Shown: piece after piece, positions 6,566-8,510 of the stretch
Layout: every line of letters begins with the position of its first letter
How positions within the stretch are numbered: position 1 is the stretch's first letter
Assembly: GCA_910589135.1 (NCBI GenBank)
Contig: CAJUSL010000023.1
Location: forward strand, 15,354-23,863
Length of the DNA: 8,510 nucleotides
Source of the DNA: an uncultured Eggerthellaceae bacterium
Lineage (GTDB): Bacteria > Actinomycetota > Coriobacteriia > Coriobacteriales > Eggerthellaceae
Reading direction: 5' to 3'
Translations under genes and position numbers: made by a program
The notes under the pieces: generated by a model
The model's input: the letters and a program-made list of their open reading frames with translations, nothing else
Databases searched by the model: none
Told to the model about the DNA's origin: nothing

Positions 6566-6597
6566 AAAAATCCTGAGCGAACGGGTTCACTCAGGAT
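6566..6597 (-). terminator. Intrinsic terminator between the phasin-like gene and rlmB, overlapping the rlmB RBS
   Basis: Read on the minus strand, eight pairs ATCCTGAG (6597-6590) with CTCAGGAT (6577-6570), one mismatch, then GAAC/GTTC pairs close a very small loop. A five-T run follows (6570-6566) directly before the rlmB start. The near-perfect stem plus U-tract marks a terminator for the upstream phasin-like/proS transcript. The AGGA in its 3' arm (6574-6571) is also the only Shine-Dalgarno-like sequence well spaced from the rlmB ATG at 6564. On the plus strand there is no T-run, so it is directional. Confidence 0.85.
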
Positions 6598-6676
6598 ATC
6601 GTAGCAAAAATGCGGCGATGCGGCTGCAAGGGCCGGATGCGCCCGCGAATGCCGCCCGCAAAGGCGCCGCGGAAGG

Positions 6677-7027
6677 CTACTTGGCCTCGGTTGCGGCCGC
6701 CGCCGCGACCTCCGCCTGCTGCTCGACCTGCAGCTGGTCGGCGGCGTCGATGCTGGCCGCCATGTCGGCCACCTTCGCCGCGAACTCGTCGCGCTGCTCC
6801 TTGGTCATGGTGCGCATGTGCGCCTCGATGATCTCGCTGCGGACCTTGTCGAAGTTCTGCTCCGCCTGCGACGACAGGTCCTCGGACATCGCCTTGCCCT
6901 CGTCGACGGTGACCTTGCCCTTCTGCACGAGCTGGTCGACGATTTGCTGCGACTTCTCGGCGCCGATGGCCAGCGCGCCTATGCCTGCGAGGAATATCTG
7001 CCTGATTGGATCGTTGGTGGTTGCCAT
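6677..7027 (-). CDS. Short phasin-like coiled-coil protein
   Basis: This small, soluble 116-residue protein resembles the phasin/poly(hydroxyalkanoate) granule-associated family. Near its N-terminus is the family-typical stretch PIRQIFLAGIGALAIGAEKS, followed by an amphipathic region QIVDQLVQKGKVTVDEGKAM and a long charged helix likely to form a coiled coil. The tail is rich in Ala, Gln and Glu. In PHA producers these proteins coat polymer granules; in organisms without PHA, relatives have unknown roles, so no function is asserted. The start is the ATG at 7027, preceded four bases upstream by a strong GGGGGAGG. The frame continues upstream to 7141, but that extension is low-complexity and has no support. 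It lies 138 bases after proS on the same strand and ends before a strong terminator. Confidence 0.8.
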   Translation of the reverse strand: MATTNDPIRQIFLAGIGALAIGAEKSQQIVDQLVQKGKVTVDEGKAMSEDLSSQAEQNFDKVRSEIIEAHMRTMTKEQRDEFAAKVADMAASIDAADQLQVEQQAEVAAAAATEAK

Positions 7028-7031
7028 GATG

Positions 7032-7039
7032 CCTCCCCC
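7032..7039 (-). promoter_or_regulatory. Ribosome binding site fixing the phasin-like gene start
   Basis: On the minus strand GGGGGAGG (7039-7032) sits four bases before the ATG at 7027. It decides the 116-residue form over the upstream in-frame start at 7141. Confidence 0.8.
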
Positions 7040-7151
7040 GTTTCCGGATTTCTTCATGCGACCATGATGCATCAACGCAGCCGCACGACCGCCTGCGGCG
7101 CAAGCGTTGTTACTGAAGCGTTTGGGTGGCACGGGCGGCAAGACCGCGCCG

Positions 7152-7166
7152 GCGCCGGGTCGGCGC
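7152..7166 (-). terminator. Compact hairpin overlapping the proS stop codon
   Basis: Six G-C pairs, GCGCCG (7152-7157) with CGGCGC (7161-7166), close a three-base loop; base 7166 is the last base of the proS TAG. There is no T-run after it on the minus strand, so it may only pause transcription or protect a 3' end. I see no clear promoter in 7028-7151 for the next gene, so read-through from proS is plausible. Confidence 0.35.
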
Positions 7167-8510
7167 TAGGAGAACAGGCCCTCGAACATGGCGATGCTGC
7201 CCTTGTCGCGGTTGAGCAGGTGCTTCTTCGCGAACGAGATCAGCTCGATGGCCACGTTCAGGTCCATGTCGCGCTTCTCGCCGGTGAGACGGCGGCGCAG
7301 CTCGATGGTTCCCTCCTCCAGGCCGCGCTTGCCGATGACGATCTGCAGCGGCCAGCCGATCAGGTCGGCGTCGGCGAACTTGACGCCCGGGCGCTCCTTG
7401 CGGTCGTCGACGGCCACGTCGAAGCCGAAATCGCGCAGGTTCTCGGCCAGGCGGTCGGCGACGGGCTGCACCACGTCGTCGCCCACCGTGAGCGGAATGA
7501 TGCAGATGTGCGCAGGCGCGATGCCGGCCGGCCACTTGATGCCCGCCTCGTCGCTGTGCTGCTCGACGACGGCCGCCAGCGTGCGCGTGACGCCCACGCC
7601 GTAGCAGCCCATGATGAATGGCTGCTCCTTGCCGTCGCGGTCCAGATAGGTGGCCCCCATGCTCTTGGAGTATTTGTCTCCCAGCTGGAACACCTGGCTG
7701 ACCTCGATGCCGCGCGCGCCCTTCAGCTTCTTGCCGCACTCGGGACACACGTCGCCGGGCTTCACCTCGCAGAGGTCGGCCCACACGTCCACCTCGAAGT
7801 CGCGCCCGAAAGCGGCGCCCGAAAGATGGAAGCCCTCCTCGTTGGCGCCCACCACCCACGCAGGAACGCTCTTCAGCGACTCGTCCGCGACCACCTTGGC
7901 ACCCGCAGGCAGGCCCACCGGGCCCATGGAACCCTTGTGCAGCCCGAACGCGAGCATCTCCTCGTCGGTCAGCAGCTCGAAGCCCTCCACCGCGCGGGCG
8001 GCCTTGATCTCGTTCACCTCGTGGTCGCCCGGCACGAACAGCACGTGCAGGCAGCCCTCGGCGTCCTTTCCGGAAAGCGCCTTTACCGTGGACGTGGCGG
8101 GGATGTCCAGGAACTCGGCCAGCTCCTCGATGGTGTGGATGCCCGGCGTCGAGATCCTCGTGAGCTCGGAGACGTCGTGCGCCGTCGGCGTGGCGACGCA
8201 CTCGCCCGCCTCGGTGTTGGCCGAATAGCCACAGTCGCAGTAGACCAGCTCGGCCTCGCCCGACTCGGCAAGCGCCATGAACTCGCAGGTGACCTTGCCG
8301 CCGATCTGGCCCGAGTCGGCCTCGACGGCGCGCCATTCCAGCCCGCAGCGGTCGCAGATGCGCCCGTAGGCGATGCTCATGGCGTCGTAGGTCTCCTGCA
8401 GCGACTCCTGCGAGTCGTGGAAGGAGTACGCGTCCTTCATGATGAACTCGCGCGAGCGCAGAAGGCCGAAGCGCGGGCGGATCTCGTCGCGGAACTTCAC
8501 CTGAATCTGG
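7166..8510 (-). CDS. proS: Prolyl-tRNA synthetase, bacterial editing type, 5'-partial
   Basis: ProRS charges tRNA-Pro with proline in the cytoplasm. The window holds about 447 C-terminal codons; the frame runs off the right edge, so the true start and motif 1 are missing. Numbering from the valine codon at 8498-8500 as 1: class II motif 2 FRDEIRPRFGLLRSREFIMK (3-22), a YbaK-like editing insertion (about 115-240) with VKAL at 139-142 and the GPVGLP loop at 193-198, CPECG at 252-256, the FQLGDKYSKSM region at 271-281, motif 3 GCYGVGVTRTLAAVVEQ (298-314) and an anticodon-binding domain (about 328-430, APAHICIIPL). The editing insertion marks the bacterial form, which hydrolyses Ala-tRNA-Pro. Extra cysteines occur at C49, C52, C72, C88, C90 and C101. 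It ends at the TAG at 7166-7168. Confidence 0.97.
   Translation of the reverse strand, partial: QIQVKFRDEIRPRFGLLRSREFIMKDAYSFHDSQESLQETYDAMSIAYGRICDRCGLEWRAVEADSGQIGGKVTCEFMALAESGEAELVYCDCGYSANTEAGECVATPTAHDVSELTRISTPGIHTIEELAEFLDIPATSTVKALSGKDAEGCLHVLFVPGDHEVNEIKAARAVEGFELLTDEEMLAFGLHKGSMGPVGLPAGAKVVADESLKSVPAWVVGANEEGFHLSGAAFGRDFEVDVWADLCEVKPGDVCPECGKKLKGARGIEVSQVFQLGDKYSKSMGATYLDRDGKEQPFIMGCYGVGVTRTLAAVVEQHSDEAGIKWPAGIAPAHICIIPLTVGDDVVQPVADRLAENLRDFGFDVAVDDRKERPGVKFADADLIGWPLQIVIGKRGLEEGTIELRRRLTGEKRDMDLNVAIELISFAKKHLLNRDKGSIAMFEGLFS

Noticed and set aside
6598..6676. A second terminator-like T-run (GCATTTTTGC on the minus strand) after the phasin-like stop.
   Set aside because: I could not find a convincing stem directly before it; the stronger terminator is at 6566-6597.
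7028..7141. A 38-residue N-terminal extension of the phasin-like protein.
   Set aside because: Low-complexity sequence with no supporting RBS; a strong RBS precedes the internal ATG at 7027.
8498..8500. GTG as a proS start.
   Set aside because: It lies just before motif 2 in the catalytic core and the frame stays open to the window edge, so the gene is simply cut by the boundary.
1..8510. CRISPR arrays, tRNA/rRNA genes, insertion sequences, integrase sites and toxin-antitoxin or defence genes.
   Set aside because: Searched by eye on both strands. There are no regularly spaced repeats, transposase motifs or tRNA-like cloverleaf with conserved arms, and all the main open frames are explained by housekeeping-type families.

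Overview
The window is GC-rich (coding DNA roughly 65% G+C by eye) and densely packed, mostly on the minus strand. Its core genes look most like the Coriobacteriia (Eggerthellaceae-type gut actinobacteria). That placement is inferred from protein style and gene content, namely an acetogen-type Fhs, CoaX, an RlmB-YacP pair, an editing-type ProRS and a phasin-like coiled coil. No 16S or other phylogenetic marker is present to fix it.

Left part (1-2139, minus): coaX (type III pantothenate kinase) runs into fhs (formate-tetrahydrofolate ligase) through a 4-base ATGA overlap. The fhs reading frame is broken near 786-793. Comparison with the family consensus implies about 22 missing bases, and both halves are otherwise well conserved. 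The gene continues past base 1. An AT-rich divergent intergenic region (2140-2277) separates coaX from a plus-strand OmpR/PhoB response regulator (2278-2970). That gene ends at a textbook intrinsic terminator (2995-3023), with no sensor kinase beside it in the window.

Middle (3024-3888): a short upstream region with two identical 8-bp palindromes leads to a YfcE-type metallophosphoesterase (3198-3821, plus) with an enlarged N-terminal loop. It converges on the end of the minus-strand cluster.

Right part (3889-8510, minus): in order of transcription, proS (5' end outside the window), a short phasin-like coiled-coil gene, a strong terminator, then rlmB, yacP and a divergent ClC-family transport protein. 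rlmB and yacP overlap by 8 bases, and the ClC gene follows after 29 bases, so the three probably form one unit. The terminator stem contains the Shine-Dalgarno-like bases just upstream of rlmB.

Functionally this is mostly housekeeping: translation (ProRS, RlmB, YacP/Rae1), CoA and folate one-carbon metabolism, one regulator and one ion transporter. I see no mobile element, CRISPR array, tRNA, rRNA or phage gene. No stretch over 300 bases lacks a gene; the longest gap is 2971-3197. I see no convincing new multi-gene system. The points most worth a second look are the fhs lesion, the terminator/RBS overlap before rlmB and the ClC protein lacking the usual gating glutamate.
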